From: an uncultured Muribaculaceae bacterium
GTDB lineage: Bacteria > Bacteroidota > Bacteroidia > Bacteroidales > Muribaculaceae
NCBI GenBank assembly: GCA_934555895.1
Contig: CAKTFH010000005.1
Span: 28,694 to 92,693 of the forward strand
Direction of reading: 5' to 3'
DNA length: 64,000 nucleotides
Translations under genes and position numbers: made by a program
Shown: positions 1 to 8,193 of the stretch, piece after piece
How positions within the stretch are numbered: the stretch's first letter is position 1
Layout of the letters: each line of letters starts with the position of its first letter
The notes under the pieces: model-generated
What the model saw: only the letters and a program-made list of their open reading frames with translations
Told to the model about the DNA's origin: nothing
Database searches by the model: none

Positions 1-620
1 GCCACAACATCGGGAGGCAGTTGCTTCTTCTGAGGAATAAGGTTCACTTTCATCTTCTTGGTGGCGATGAGATAAGCGCATATGCCGCCGGCTATGACCA
101 GAAGCACAAGCAGAATCCATCCCCAGTAATCGGTGAGCCAGTCAGGCAGAAAATCATACCATTTACTCTGGAAATCCTGAGCCGGAGCCAATGGGTTGAT
201 GTCGTCCTTGCCACTCACATCAACCGGAATAACTTTCAGCGTCAGGGCTTTGGTCCGCACTGTATCAGGACCGTTGACCAACAGGAACGGCGGTATAGTG
301 TAAACGCCCGAATCAAAAGGCTGAAGCACCAACGCACGCTTCATTTCCACCATACCGTTGCCTATTTCAGTGGTGTCTCCGTAGACCCAATCGACAATTT
401 CCACCTCCTGAGGAAACTCAGCCTGATTAACCACAACCTGCGAAGGCGATGTGGCACTGTCTACAATCTGAAGCTTCACCGCAGTCTGATACCCCATTGT
501 CACCTGACTTGAGTCGAGCGACGCGGTAATCGACGGTTTCGGAGCTGCCACAACCGAAGTTGCAACAGCAATCGCCGCAACAGCAATGAGAAGCCTTGTA
601 TGTTTTCCGGTTATCTGCAT
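1..620 (-). CDS. BatD-like single-pass membrane protein (C-terminus beyond window)
   Basis: The reading frame starts at an ATG at 620 and runs off the left edge, giving about 206 visible residues. It opens with a signal peptide (MQITGKHTRLLIAVAAIAVA), continues as a beta-rich extracytoplasmic region of about 130 residues, and then has one membrane segment (WGWILLVLVIAGGICAYLIA) near residue 175 followed by a basic cytoplasmic tail. It lies 99 bp downstream of the DUF58 gene, the place where Bacteroidetes Bat (aerotolerance-type) operons carry a small BatD/DUF4381-like protein before the von Willebrand BatA/BatB genes. The BatD-like name is inferred from architecture and context; no catalytic motif is visible. 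The remaining operon genes would lie left of the window. Confidence 0.6.
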   Translation of the reverse strand, partial: MQITGKHTRLLIAVAAIAVATSVVAAPKPSITASLDSSQVTMGYQTAVKLQIVDSATSPSQVVVNQAEFPQEVEIVDWVYGDTTEIGNGMVEMKRALVLQPFDSGVYTIPPFLLVNGPDTVRTKALTLKVIPVDVSGKDDINPLAPAQDFQSKWYDFLPDWLTDYWGWILLVLLVIAGGICAYLIATKKMKVNLIPQKKQLPPDVV

Positions 621-719
621 GTAGGTAATCAAAATAACTGAACAAACCGTTCAAAATAAAAATGCTGGCCGGTTGCTAAAATCTTTAATTTTCCGGCCTT
701 TTAAAACGAAATTATACCG

Positions 720-1589
720 TCAGCCGCGACGACGGAATAGACCCATTAGCGCCGACACATAGTCTTCGTCGGTAGCCACCGAAGCCGAACTTACGCCACA
801 ACGCTTGAGTGTGTCGCTCATCACCTGCTGACGCTCATACCACCAACGGCCATACTCGTTGCGCACGCGCCGCGATGAGGTATCAATCCACTGCTCTGCA
901 CCTGTCTCGAGGTCGCTCACACGTAGAAGTCCAACATCGGGAAGGGTGGCATCGCGTTTGTCGTACACCTGTATGCCATACACATCATGCTTGTTCGATG
1001 CTATGGAAAGGGCCTTGTAATAGTCTTTTTCGTCGATAAAATCTGAAATCAGGAATGTGGCGCACCGCTTTTTAAGCGCATCAGTGAAATAGCTTAGTGC
1101 CATGCCGATGTCGGTGCCACGACTCTCGGGCGTAAAGTCAATGAGCTCGCGGATGATAAAAAGTATATGCTTGCGCCCCTTCTTAGGAGGAATGAATTTC
1201 TCAATCCTGTCGGAAAAGAATATCACGCCGATTTTATCATTGTTCTGAATGGCCGAGAATGCGAGCGTAGCGGCAATCTCAGCAATCATCTCGCGTTTTT
1301 CGTCGCCTACAGCTCCAAAAAGCCTCGACCCGCTCACATCCACAAGAAGCATCACGGTGAGTTCGCGCTCCTCCTCATACACTTTCACATAGGGATGATT
1401 GTGGCGTGCGGTCACGTTCCAGTCGATGTCACGTATATCGTCGCCATACTGGTATTCGCGCACCTCCGAGAAAGTCATGCCCCTACCCTTGAAGGCTGAG
1501 TGATACTCTCCCGCGAAAATGTTCTGCGACAGTCCACGGGTCTTTATCTCAATGCGTCTTACTTTCTTAAGCAGTTCGTTTGCGTCCAT
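720..1589 (-). CDS. DUF58 / von Willebrand A-like protein of the Bat operon
   Basis: This 289-residue protein belongs to the DUF58 family, which pairs with MoxR ATPases. The N-terminal part has the family signature around RGMTFSEVREYQYGDDIRDI (residues 37-56), followed by DWNVTARHNHPYVK. A vWA-like fold follows, with a MIDAS-type DVSGS motif near residue 84. It has no signal peptide or membrane segment, so it is predicted cytoplasmic. It lies 130 bp downstream of moxR on the same strand and upstream of a BatD-like membrane protein. In this family the MoxR/vWA pair is thought to act like a chaperone on envelope or metal-dependent targets. The target here cannot be told from sequence. Confidence 0.85.
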   Translation of the reverse strand: MDANELLKKVRRIEIKTRGLSQNIFAGEYHSAFKGRGMTFSEVREYQYGDDIRDIDWNVTARHNHPYVKVYEEERELTVMLLVDVSGSRLFGAVGDEKREMIAEIAATLAFSAIQNNDKIGVIFFSDRIEKFIPPKKGRKHILFIIRELIDFTPESRGTDIGMALSYFTDALKKRCATFLISDFIDEKDYYKALSIASNKHDVYGIQVYDKRDATLPDVGLLRVSDLETGAEQWIDTSSRRVRNEYGRWWYERQQVMSDTLKRCGVSSASVATDEDYVSALMGLFRRRG

Positions 1590-1719
1590 CAGTATGATGT
1601 GTTAGCCTTGATTTTTTGCCAACGACGGCTTGCAGCGCCATGCGTGGCCTTAAAAGCATATTCGGGGATAGAAAATTGTCGGCCCTGCCGGGGCCGACGA
1701 TTGTTCTTTGACTCCAATG

Positions 1720-2715
1720 TCAGGGCACCTCTACCTTGTCGAGAATCTCCGAGATAATCTCGTCAGCCGTTATATTATTGGCTTCAGCCTCATAGGTAAG
1801 GCCAATACGATGACGGAGCACATCGTGGCATACCGCGCGCACATCCTCAGGAATCACATAGCCTCTCTGATGAAGGAAGGCATAGGAGCGGGCAGCACGT
1901 GCGAGCGAAATCGACGCACGGGGAGAGGCTCCGAAACCTATGATGCTGCTGAGGTCGTTGAGGCCATAGTCGGCCGGGAAACGGGTCGCGAACACGATAT
2001 CGACAATGTAGCGCTCGATTTTTTCATCGATGTAGATCTGCTCCACTACCTTCTGGGCTTCGAGTATCTCCGAAGGTTTAAGCAGTGGGCGCACTTGCTT
2101 CTTCTCGTTGGTGATGTTCTGACGGATAATCTGCTTCTCCTCGTCGCGCGAGGGATAGCCGATGACCACTTTAAGCAGGAAACGGTCTACCTGCGCCTCA
2201 GGCAGCGGATAAGTACCTTCCTGCTCGATGGGGTTCTGTGTGGCCATCACCAGGAACGGTTCGTCAAGTGCGAATGTATTGTCGCCGATAGTCACCTGAC
2301 GCTCCTGCATTGCCTCGAGAAGGGCGCTCTGCACTTTGGCGGGCGCACGGTTGATTTCATCGGCGAGCACGAAGTTGGCAAATATCGGGCCTTTTTTCAC
2401 CTGGAACTGCTCCGACTTCACGCTGTAGACCATGGTACCGAGCACATCGGCAGGGAGAAGGTCGGGGGTAAACTGTATACGGCTGTATTTTGCATCAATA
2501 AGTTGCGCAAGAGTCTTGATGGCCAATGTCTTGGCCAGACCCGGAACACCTTCCAGAAGCACATGTCCGTTTGACAGAAGCGCTATCAGAAGCGAATCCA
2601 CAAGATGCTTCTGCCCCACGATGGTCTGGTCCATGCCGCGGGTGATGAGATTCACAAAGTCGTTTTTACTTGCCACGAGGTCGTTAAGCTCGCGTATATT
2701 TACCGATTCACTCAT
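1720..2715 (-). CDS. MoxR family AAA+ ATPase
   Basis: At 331 residues this is a full-length MoxR ATPase. It shows a Walker A variant GVPGLAKT near residue 57, a Walker B region LADEINRAP near residue 117, sensor 1 ATQNP near residue 160, and the MoxR-typical PLPEAQVDRFLLKV. The C-terminal lid contains GASPRASISLARAARSYAFL. It is the first gene of the visible Bat operon and very likely works with the downstream DUF58 protein. The start ATG at 2715 is followed by a normal N-terminus. A TATTTTTG promoter element lies about 135 bp upstream, so the transcript would have a long leader. Confidence 0.92.
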   Translation of the reverse strand: MSESVNIRELNDLVASKNDFVNLITRGMDQTIVGQKHLVDSLLIALLSNGHVLLEGVPGLAKTLAIKTLAQLIDAKYSRIQFTPDLLPADVLGTMVYSVKSEQFQVKKGPIFANFVLADEINRAPAKVQSALLEAMQERQVTIGDNTFALDEPFLVMATQNPIEQEGTYPLPEAQVDRFLLKVVIGYPSRDEEKQIIRQNITNEKKQVRPLLKPSEILEAQKVVEQIYIDEKIERYIVDIVFATRFPADYGLNDLSSIIGFGASPRASISLARAARSYAFLHQRGYVIPEDVRAVCHDVLRHRIGLTYEAEANNITADEIISEILDKVEVP

Positions 2716-2850
2716 AAATATATGTGTATATGTTTCTTTCTCATTGGTAAAGCCCGCCTCGGCTGACGCTTGCGGCGGGATTCATGGCGCGATTACGGTT
2801 GTGCCGGGATAAAGCCTTCAGACGGTCTTTTCCTCTCCGCAAACTGATTG

Positions 2851-2877
2851 CAAAAATATAAAATCACGCAACCACAA
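2851..2877 (-). promoter_or_regulatory. Putative promoter of the moxR operon
   Basis: Read on the minus strand, 2858-2851 is TATTTTTG, a match to the Bacteroidetes -7 box TAnnTTTG. The best upstream TTG (2877-2875) is only 16 bp away, so the -33 element is weak. Transcription from here would leave a leader of roughly 130 nt before moxR, containing a GC-rich hairpin with arms 2753-2758 and 2774-2779. Confidence 0.4.
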
Positions 2878-2941
2878 TGATACAATCAAGTGTTAATTTT
2901 ATCTTAATTGAGTTTAACACTATTAAGATTCTAGTGATTTT

Positions 2942-4210
2942 TCAGAATCGGCTCAATATTTCAGCCGCCTTGCGCTCGGCATCTCTGTCGGCCTCCTTAT
3001 CGCCTGGATGAATACCATATTTTTCAAGCGGCGGAACCGTCACAACCGTCATGGGAGGAATCAAATCGGGGTTACCGAGGCGCTCACTGTTCTCAAGATA
3101 GATGTAGACCCAGAATTTTTTCTTGCCATAGTGCCTCTGCGCTATAGTGGTGAGGAAACGACCCGCTTTCACAGTGTCGGTAACTGCGGTAGCCATCTGC
3201 TTGCCATACTTTGAGTCATACTCAGAAAGCGTTGCAGTTTTATCAGCAGCGGGATTTGTCCCGGTCTCAGCAGCCGCCACAAGATTGCTATCGGTAACTT
3301 CGACTATTTCAGTATCGCTGTCGTCCAAAGGTACATCGCCTGAATTATTGTGATATACCTGTACATCCTCTGCCAGTATATTAACACTTCGTACTCCCTT
3401 AAAGTTCAGCAATCCATGGCCAAAGTATCCCACGAGCATACCGATGAGAAGCGACAAAAGCCCTACCACAATGATTATTACAATGCCATGTGCTTTGTGG
3501 CTCGAATGCCGTGAGATATGCCGGACATCATTGTCTTCGGCGATATCGTCAGCCATAAAATGCGGGCGGCGCAACGGGGCAGATTGTTCTGGCATCGGAG
3601 GCTCTGAAGGACGCGATGTAGATGCTGGACTGGTGGCAGGAGCAATTACATTCTCAGGTTCAGAATCAGATTGCGGCTGCGGTTCCGTAACAGATTCCTT
3701 TGGCGACGCCTCCACAGGTGGTTCTGCGGCCATGGTTTCCTGCACAGTATCCGCCTGCCCGATTATTACCTCGGCAACAGGCTCGTCAAGAGCTTCCACA
3801 CTTTCAGATGGCGAATCTTCGTCCTGAGTGATTACCTCTTTGATTCCGCCCACATCAACTCCCACTGATTCAGCTTCATCAGTGGCGTTATCAGCCTCTG
3901 CTTCAGCAGCATTCTCAAGCATCTCCTCGGTCACGCCGTCATCCAGCTCGACGGGGTCGAACATGGCGAAGGGAGCATTGATTTCATACGCCATGGCATC
4001 ATCGGGCACAAATGCCACATCACAGCCATTGGTGCCGACGGTGCGCCGGAACGTACCTATGCCGTTCACCGCCACATAATCGCTTTTTACAAGGCCGTCG
4101 CCCACAAGGTCGGCAAACTCCACAAGAAAGGCCCGTGCGTCCTCAGGTGTGCACCCTGTCTGTAACACAAGCAGCTCCACAATGCGTGGCAATGGTAGTG
4201 TCTCGCTCAT
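2942..4210 (-). CDS. HU-domain / transmembrane / LysM fusion protein
   Basis: This 422-residue protein has three parts. Residues 1-90 resemble an HU/IHF-like DNA-binding domain (VAVNGIGTFRR near 46-56, then a beta arm ending MFDPVEL) but lack the classical RNPxTG arm tip. Residues 90-230 are an acidic, Pro/Ser/Glu-rich linker. Residues 242-268 form one membrane helix preceded by basic residues (RHISRHSSHKAHG), which predicts a cytoplasmic N-terminus. About 75 residues of periplasmic linker lead to a LysM-like domain at 345-394 (GRFLTTIAQRHYGKKKFWVY, then PDLIPPMTVVTVP). The start overlaps the stop of the upstream HU gene by 4 bp (ATGA), so the two are translationally coupled. A nucleoid-to-peptidoglycan tether is an inference from topology; no function is known to me. 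Confidence 0.75.
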   Translation of the reverse strand: MSETLPLPRIVELLVLQTGCTPEDARAFLVEFADLVGDGLVKSDYVAVNGIGTFRRTVGTNGCDVAFVPDDAMAYEINAPFAMFDPVELDDGVTEEMLENAAEAEADNATDEAESVGVDVGGIKEVITQDEDSPSESVEALDEPVAEVIIGQADTVQETMAAEPPVEASPKESVTEPQPQSDSEPENVIAPATSPASTSRPSEPPMPEQSAPLRRPHFMADDIAEDNDVRHISRHSSHKAHGIVIIIVVGLLSLLIGMLVGYFGHGLLNFKGVRSVNILAEDVQVYHNNSGDVPLDDSDTEIVEVTDSNLVAAAETGTNPAADKTATLSEYDSKYGKQMATAVTDTVKAGRFLTTIAQRHYGKKKFWVYIYLENSERLGNPDLIPPMTVVTVPPLEKYGIHPGDKEADRDAERKAAEILSRF

Positions 4211-4491
4211 TTCCGACCCTCCTTCATTTTCTTTTTCAACATTCCTCCGGCAGTAAATATCAGCTCCACAGATGGAGGTAGCAGCATGCGACAGCCAGTG
4301 GCAAGATCGGTGGTTATCTCTTCATCGTGCTTTACACCTTCAAATGTGCCGAAACCGGGCAAAGCCACACGGTTGCCGCATCCGCACTGTTCGCGTATCA
4401 CAGCTGCGAAACCCTCGATAAGTCGGGCGGTTTCCGACGGTTCGCATGCCAGACGGCCTGCGAGAGTGCTTGTGAAAGTTTTGCTGTCCAT
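4207..4491 (-). CDS. Small HU-family DNA-binding protein
   Basis: This is a 94-residue, HU-sized protein. The N-terminal helices are followed by RVALPGFGTFEGVKH, which matches the HU GFGTF core, and by TDLATGCRMLLPPSVELIF, which keeps the arm and return-strand pattern but with a degenerate arm tip (DLATG in place of NPRTG). The tail is lysine-rich. It is coupled by a 4-bp overlap to the HU-LysM fusion downstream, so the two may form a heterodimer through their HU folds. It is more divergent than housekeeping HU and is probably a specialised paralogue. Confidence 0.8.
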   Translation of the reverse strand: MDSKTFTSTLAGRLACEPSETARLIEGFAAVIREQCGCGNRVALPGFGTFEGVKHDEEITTDLATGCRMLLPPSVELIFTAGGMLKKKMKEGRK

Positions 4492-4544
4492 TGCTCTATA
4501 TCAATTACATTCTAATTTATATGTAGAAACGGCCGTCTGCGCTG

Positions 4545-4760
4545 TCAGTGAACGCTACTGCCACCTTTCCCGGACTTATCGGCCTGCTGCTCTTCTCGTT
4601 TTGCACACGGCAGGTCACACCCGCTGCAACCGCAGCCACAACCGGCTTCTCCTTTGCCTAAACCCTTGCTGAAACGGCACACTTTTCTCACAATCACCAC
4701 GACAGCAACAACCACAGTCAGAGCTACTACGGCCCATTGAATAATATCGTAAAGTTCCAT
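4545..4760 (-). CDS. Cys-rich single-pass membrane peptide (FeoB-associated type)
   Basis: This 71-residue peptide has one N-terminal membrane helix (IIQWAVVALTVVVAVVVIV) followed by a short basic stretch and a cysteine cluster, CGCGCSGCDLPC, near residues 42-53. The layout matches the FeoB-associated Cys-rich membrane protein family. No feoB is adjacent. It starts 8 bp downstream of the topoisomerase III stop codon, so it is probably co-transcribed with topB and perhaps with the HU genes that follow. Metal binding by the Cys cluster is an inference. Confidence 0.6.
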   Translation of the reverse strand: MELYDIIQWAVVALTVVVAVVVIVRKVCRFSKGLGKGEAGCGCGCSGCDLPCAKREEQQADKSGKGGSSVH

Positions 4761-4768
4761 CGTAATTG

Positions 4769-6835
4769 TCAGTTTTTGAAATTCTTCTTTATCAGAGCAT
4801 TAAGCTTGGCAGGAGTAATATCGACGGGATAATCGGAGAACGGCAGGCGCAACGTGCATCCCGACACATATTCCGAACAGCCATAAGCGGTATGACCTTT
4901 CAAGATATGTCCCTTTCCGCAAACCGGGCACTCCACCTGCTCGAGGCGTTTCACCGGCGGACGCCGTTTTTTCGGTGCATCCGATGCTGCGGCCTTTGTC
5001 TTGACGGCTTTGTTGTCTGCAGAAGTGGAATCATCATCGGAAATGACATCGATTTTCTTCATCGAATTGTCGGTTAGCACATTATGCACTATCTCCGAAA
5101 TCAAAGCCTTGAGTTCATCGATAAACGCTGTGGCGCTGTAGGTGCCGCGCTCTATCTGGCGCAGCTTGTTCTCCCACAACCCGGTAAGCTTGGCGCTTTT
5201 CAGAAGCTCCTCGTCAATGGTATCGATGAGGTCGATTCCTGCCTGCGTCACCATTATATTCTTACGCTGACGATATATGTAGCGACGCTTCACAAGGGTT
5301 TCTATAATGGACGCACGGGTCGACGGACGACCTATGCCATTCTCCTTCATGGCCTCGCGGAGCTCTTCGTCATCGATATTTTTGCCGGCTGTCTCCATGG
5401 CACGAAGCAGTGTGGCGTCGGTGTAATATTTTGGCGGCTGTGTGCTCTTCTTCACCACCGACGGCTCGTGAGGCCCGCTCTCACCGACGGTAAACGGAGG
5501 CAATATGCTGTCTTTTTCAGCCTGCGCGTCATCCGCCTGCTGTCCCTTCCCGCCATACACATCGCGCCAGCCGCTTTTGGTGATTACCTTACCCTGCGCC
5601 TTAAAGCTAATGTCGGCAGCAGTACCGAGCACTGTGGTAGCCATAAACTCGCAATCGGGATAGAAGTTGGCGATAAAACGCTGGGCTATGAGATGATACA
5701 TCAACTTCTCGTTACCCTGCAGCATATTCGGCGCCTGTCCCGTGGGAATGATGGCGTGGTGGTCGGTAACCTTTGAGTCGTCGAACACCTTTTTGCTCTT
5801 GGGCAACCGGGACAGCGCAAGAAGAGGGGCCGTGAGAGCGGCATATGGGGTCATGTTGCGCAATATCTCCGGCACCTTGGCATAGATGGCATCGTTGAGA
5901 TAGGTGGTGTCGACGCGCGGATAAGTGGTTACTTTTTTCTCATATAGGGTCTGTATAAGCTTAAGCGTCTCGTCGGCCGACCATCCCCACTTCTTATTGC
6001 ATTCTACCTGAAGCGATGTGAGGTCGAAAAGACGCGGAGGAGCCTCCTTACCTTTCTTCTCAGTGACATCGGTAATCACAAAAGGCGCCGCGCCGATGCG
6101 TGTCGCAGCCTCGGCCGCGGTCTCGGCCGATTTGAAACGCCCGGTAGCGGCATTGAAAGTGACGCCTTTATAGAGAGTCTTAAGTTCCCAGAAATCCTCA
6201 GGCTTGAAATCGGCAATCTCACGGTGACGCTGCACAAGCATGGCGAGCGTGGGAGTCTGCACACGGCCTATCGAAAGCACATTACCCGGGCGCGAGTATT
6301 TAAGCGTGTAAAGGCGGGTTGCATTCATGCCGAGAATCCAATCGCCTATGGCACGCGACAGGCCCGACATATACAGATTGTCCTTCTCCGACGACGGCAT
6401 AAGGTGCTGAAAGCCGTTTCGAATCGACTGGTCGGTAAGATCGTTTATCCACAGTCTCTTAACCGGACATTTCACTTCGGCCTTCTGCATCACCCACCGC
6501 TGGATGAGCTCACCTTCCTGACCGGCGTCACCACAGTTTATCACCTCGTCGGCATTCGCTACAAGAGTGCGGATGACATTGAACTGCCGCTCATAACTAT
6601 CTTGAGGAATGAGCTTGATGCCGAATCTTGGAGGTATCATAGGCAACGACCCGAGCGACCACCGCTTCCACCAGTCAGTGTAATCGGCAGGCTCCTTGAG
6701 TGTGCACAGATGTCCGAAGGTCCATGTCACCTGATATCCGTTTCCCTCTATATAGCCGGGATGGCGCTGTGTGGCGCCAAGCACTGCGGCAATATCGCGG
6801 GCCACATCAGGTTTCTCAGTCACGCATACAATCAT
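4769..6835 (-). CDS. topB: DNA topoisomerase III
   Basis: This type IA topoisomerase is 688 residues from the ATG at 6835. The possible TTG at 6841 only adds two residues, and MIVCVTEKP is the normal family start. The N-terminal TOPRIM domain carries the acidic NCGDAGQEGELIQRW motif near residue 100. The active-site tyrosine lies in TTYPRVDTTYL near residue 310. A C-terminal zinc-finger-like segment (CPVCGKGHILKGHTAYGCSE) lies near residue 645. It relaxes and decatenates single-stranded or hemicatenated DNA. Bacteroidetes also use TopB-like proteins on mobile elements, but nothing mobile surrounds this copy. Confidence 0.93.
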   Translation of the reverse strand: MIVCVTEKPDVARDIAAVLGATQRHPGYIEGNGYQVTWTFGHLCTLKEPADYTDWWKRWSLGSLPMIPPRFGIKLIPQDSYERQFNVIRTLVANADEVINCGDAGQEGELIQRWVMQKAEVKCPVKRLWINDLTDQSIRNGFQHLMPSSEKDNLYMSGLSRAIGDWILGMNATRLYTLKYSRPGNVLSIGRVQTPTLAMLVQRHREIADFKPEDFWELKTLYKGVTFNAATGRFKSAETAAEAATRIGAAPFVITDVTEKKGKEAPPRLFDLTSLQVECNKKWGWSADETLKLIQTLYEKKVTTYPRVDTTYLNDAIYAKVPEILRNMTPYAALTAPLLALSRLPKSKKVFDDSKVTDHHAIIPTGQAPNMLQGNEKLMYHLIAQRFIANFYPDCEFMATTVLGTAADISFKAQGKVITKSGWRDVYGGKGQQADDAQAEKDSILPPFTVGESGPHEPSVVKKSTQPPKYYTDATLLRAMETAGKNIDDEELREAMKENGIGRPSTRASIIETLVKRRYIYRQRKNIMVTQAGIDLIDTIDEELLKSAKLTGLWENKLRQIERGTYSATAFIDELKALISEIVHNVLTDNSMKKIDVISDDDSTSADNKAVKTKAAASDAPKKRRPPVKRLEQVECPVCGKGHILKGHTAYGCSEYVSGCTLRLPFSDYPVDITPAKLNALIKKNFKN

Positions 6836-6865
6836 TCCCAATAAGACGAATCGTATGTTGGTTAG

Positions 6866-7270
6866 TTACTGACGGGCGGGCGAAGTGATATCGCCTTTCA
6901 CAGTATGGAATTTGAGAGTGGAATTTTTCGGCAGCTTAGCCTTGAAGGGGAAATCTATCTCCACAGTCACCACACCCTCGTCCTCGAACTGGAAATAGCG
7001 CTTGAAATCCACGCCATCGATGTCGGTGGCTGGATATATAGCCTTGTTCACCACGAGGTCTACGCTGTCGATGCGGTTCGAAGTGTGGGGAATGCCTATG
7101 AGGCACACTGTGATGCGTATACCGTCATCGGTCTTGACTGTCTTATCGGGTATGATGTTCATGTCGGCATCAAGCTGGTTCACCTGAGCCACAGCTGGCT
7201 GCGACGACCACACAAAACCGCCGGCAAGCATTGCGGCAGCAGCTATCCAGAGTGTTTTAAGTGCTTTCAT
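6866..7270 (-). CDS. Exported hypothetical protein
   Basis: This 134-residue protein has a clear signal peptide ending near AVAQV (residue 30) and a mature domain of about 100 residues that looks all-beta. There are no cysteines suitable for a catalytic role and no recognised motif. It sits between mazG and topB on the same strand, 30 bp upstream of topB. A small secreted Bacteroides-type domain of unknown function is likely, but I cannot name the family with confidence. Confidence 0.6.
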   Translation of the reverse strand: MKALKTLWIAAAAMLAGGFVWSSQPAVAQVNQLDADMNIIPDKTVKTDDGIRITVCLIGIPHTSNRIDSVDLVVNKAIYPATDIDGVDFKRYFQFEDEGVVTVEIDFPFKAKLPKNSTLKFHTVKGDITSPARQ

Positions 7271-7363
7271 TTTTTATCGTTTAAGTTGAACGCGTTACAG
7301 ATAAGCCTGTCTTTTGAACAGTTTCTAATATTGAGACTGAACAGGCACACATGGGTTTAACCT

Positions 7364-8173
7364 TCAGTCGGCCGTTTTTGCCTGCTGCCACAGCGCCTCC
7401 ATCTCGTCAAGCGACATATCCTTGAGATTGCGCCCCTGCGCACGGGCCTCCGCCTCTATGTGGTTGAAACGCGATATGAATTTCTTGTTAGTGCGTTCAA
7501 GCGCATTGTCGGGATGTATGCCGTAAAGGCGCGCCGCATTGATGAGTGAGAACATAAGGTCGCCCATCTCCTCCTCCATACGCGAACGCACATCGGCGTG
7601 AGTGTCGTCTTTCCCTTTGTAATTCTTGGCTTCTGCGGCAAACTCTCCTATCTCTTCTTTTACCTTTTCCCATACATCGGCAGGCTGTTCCCAGTCAAAC
7701 CCGGCATTGGCAGCCTTCTCCTGAATGCGGTAGGCCTTGATTAATGCGGGCAATGCCGATGGGACACCGGCCAGAATGCTGCGGTTACCGTCTTTCTCTT
7801 TAAGTTTAAGCTGCTCCCAGTTGAGTTCCACCTGATGCGCGTTGTCGGCATCCACTTTGCCATAGACATGCGGATGGCGGTAGATGAGCTTGGTGGCAAG
7901 CGCATCGCACACATCTGCAACATCAAACTTACCCTTCTCCTCACCGATTTTAGAGTAGAAGAACACATGCAGAAGCACATCACCAAGCTCTTTTTTTATT
8001 TCGGCATCATCATCTTTGATAAGTGCGTCGCAGAGTTCAAATACCTCTTCTATCGTGTTGGCGCGCAGCGAATCGTTGGTCTGCTTCGCATCCCACGGAC
8101 ATTTCACCCTCAGGGTGTCGAGCACATCGAGCACCCTCCCGAGGGCTTCAAGTTTTTCCTGACGGCTTTTCAT
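7364..8173 (-). CDS. mazG: Nucleoside triphosphate pyrophosphohydrolase
   Basis: This is a 269-residue, full-length MazG with two repeats. The N-terminal repeat contains CPWDAKQTNDSLRANTIEEV and the acidic ELGDVLLHVFFYSKI (near residues 60-74). The C-terminal repeat contains EEIGEFAAEAKN and EEEMGDLMFSLINAARLYGI. These EExxE/ExxD helices bind Mg2+ and hydrolyse NTPs to NMP and pyrophosphate. The enzyme cleans non-canonical nucleotides from the pool. It lies 20 bp downstream of dsbD, so it may be read from the dsbD promoter. Confidence 0.93.
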   Translation of the reverse strand: MKSRQEKLEALGRVLDVLDTLRVKCPWDAKQTNDSLRANTIEEVFELCDALIKDDDAEIKKELGDVLLHVFFYSKIGEEKGKFDVADVCDALATKLIYRHPHVYGKVDADNAHQVELNWEQLKLKEKDGNRSILAGVPSALPALIKAYRIQEKAANAGFDWEQPADVWEKVKEEIGEFAAEAKNYKGKDDTHADVRSRMEEEMGDLMFSLINAARLYGIHPDNALERTNKKFISRFNHIEAEARAQGRNLKDMSLDEMEALWQQAKTAD

Positions 8174-8193
8174 CGGAATATATTGAATATACG

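Noticed and set aside
2889..2921. 8-bp inverted repeat AGTGTTAA/TTAACACT between moxR and the HU-LysM gene
   Set aside because: The stem is AT-rich and weak with no T run. It could be an operator or chance; not enough support.
7301..7352. Hairpin GCCTGT..ACAGGC between mazG and the exported protein
   Set aside because: It has mismatches and no T run, and it lies within a same-strand gene group; no clear role.
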